Both the position numbers and the translations under genes were made by a program. A stretch of 64,000 nucleotides of DNA from an uncultured Bryobacteraceae bacterium (lineage in GTDB: Bacteria > Acidobacteriota > Terriglobia > Bryobacterales > Bryobacteraceae), in assembly GCA_937924525.1 (NCBI GenBank), contig CALDSU010000005.1, positions 744,001 to 808,000 of the forward strand, in the 5' to 3' direction. The notes under the pieces were generated by a model. It was given only the letters and a program-made list of their open reading frames with translations, was not told where the DNA came from and did not search any database. The number at the start of each line of letters is the position of its first letter. Position 1 is the stretch's first letter. This document shows, one piece after another, positions 63,646-64,000 of the stretch.

Positions 63646-64000
63646 TTACCGGACCGTCTGGCGAAATTCGTCGGTTTCCAGCCCTATCTTTTCCAGCGGC
63701 AGGGCCTGAAATCCGCGCAGGAAACCGGGGAAATCGGGTTTCAGACGAAAATCGCCTTTGGCGCGGTCAAAGAACTGCCCGTCTTCGGCCACCAGGTTGT
63801 CGCCGATGTCGAGCAACTTCTCCCAGCCGCGAGTTCGCAGTCGCAGCCAGGTTCCGTCGGCGGCGCCTTTGCCGTTCACCACGTTGCGCCGCACGCGCGT
63901 TCCCTCGGGAGGGACGCCCTCGTCGCCCGCCAGCCACTTGTCGATGGTTTGCAGCAGCGGATAGCGGTCGCGGTAGGGCGGCGCGTGATGGTTCATCGCC
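63646..64000 (-). CDS. Probable right-handed beta-helix protein (5' truncated)
   Basis: The frame is open at the window edge and ends at 63646. About 117 residues are visible: HHAPPYRDRYPLLQTIDKWLAGDEGVP, then GDNLVAEDGQFFDRAKGDFRLKPDFPGFLRGFQALPLEKIGL (in parts: DFRLKPDFPGFLRGF, LPLEKIGLETD). The LKPDFPGF / PLEKIGL pattern is the closing segment of large parallel beta-helix proteins found in acidobacteria and planctomycetes. An ATG at 63996 is within the window, but the open frame upstream suggests the gene begins beyond it. Confidence 0.6.
   Translation of the reverse strand, partial: AMNHHAPPYRDRYPLLQTIDKWLAGDEGVPPEGTRVRRNVVNGKGAADGTWLRLRTRGWEKLLDIGDNLVAEDGQFFDRAKGDFRLKPDFPGFLRGFQALPLEKIGLETDEFRQTVR

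Overview
This is a GC-rich bacterial chromosome segment, packed with genes on both strands, most likely from an Acidobacteriota of the Bryobacterales/Solibacteraceae group. The evidence is two very large Oar-like TonB-dependent receptors (222-3446, 28022-31156), a protein ending in what I recognise as the Solibacter-type C-terminal domain (TIGR03437-like, 58391-59992), a DUF1549/DUF1553 + DUF1501 pair of the kind shared by acidobacteria and planctomycetes, several Tat-signal Gfo/Idh/MocA-type enzymes, BshC of bacillithiol synthesis, and a diderm toolkit (MurJ, MltG, TonB, Lol/MacB-like ABC genes, flagellum). Assignment is from protein families only; no 16S gene is present.

Layout. 1-133: tail of an unknown gene. 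222-5820: Oar-like receptor, Tat-exported oxidoreductase, and a decayed ORF. 5982-9073 (minus): icd-purE-purK. 9153-11619: pxpA-pxpB-pxpC (5-oxoprolinase). 11629-12600 (minus): hemB. 12729-14559: a 52-aa CxxC protein with its own strong promoter, then bshC. 14601-16532 (minus): ruvX-mltG-unknown. 16551-18434: AI-2E family permease, a 51-aa protein, a PilZ protein. 18532-22391 (minus): late flagellar operon flgM-flgN-flgK-flgL-flaG-fliS behind a sigma-28-like promoter. 22503-26795: ABC ATPase, membrane-anchored MutS-like ATPase, and a pseudokinase-TonB fusion. 26968-27924: fliM. 28022-36745: second receptor, FAD oxidoreductase, dinB, aldo/keto reductase, DAHP synthase. 36977-41757: GH109-type enzyme, lipoprotein-permease-ATPase operon, IF-2B-like protein. 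41760-42574: frameshifted beta-propeller-like gene. 42663-42752: tRNA-Ser(UGA) with a terminator. 42848-46442: DUF1549/1553 and DUF1501 pair. 46588-49163 (minus): pfkB-murJ. 49223-55148: EamA transporter, two small membrane proteins, glpX, 2-hydroxyacid dehydrogenase, GT39-like protein. 55157-58357: cold-shock and tudor-like small proteins, second GT39-like protein, Crp/Fnr regulator. 58391-63460: TIGR03437-type protein, 5'-nucleotidase, dhaK-dhaL. 63646-64000 (minus): 3' part of a probable beta-helix protein.

The content is mostly housekeeping metabolism (TCA, purine, haem, aromatic amino acids, gluconeogenesis), envelope biogenesis and motility, mixed with lineage-specific secreted proteins for scavenging complex carbon. 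I see no rRNA, CRISPR array, insertion sequence, prophage or recognisable defence island. No gene-free stretch exceeds about 300 bases.

The most distinctive signals are: a recurring promoter layout in which a -10 hexamer sits about 6 nt before the start codon (leaderless mRNAs), including two divergent pairs with interleaved promoter elements; sigma-28-like promoters on the flagellar genes; a degenerate protein kinase fused through a membrane segment to a TonB C-terminal domain; and two conserved-looking small proteins (52 and 51 aa). None of these proves a new system, but the fusion protein and the small genes are the best candidates for something undescribed.
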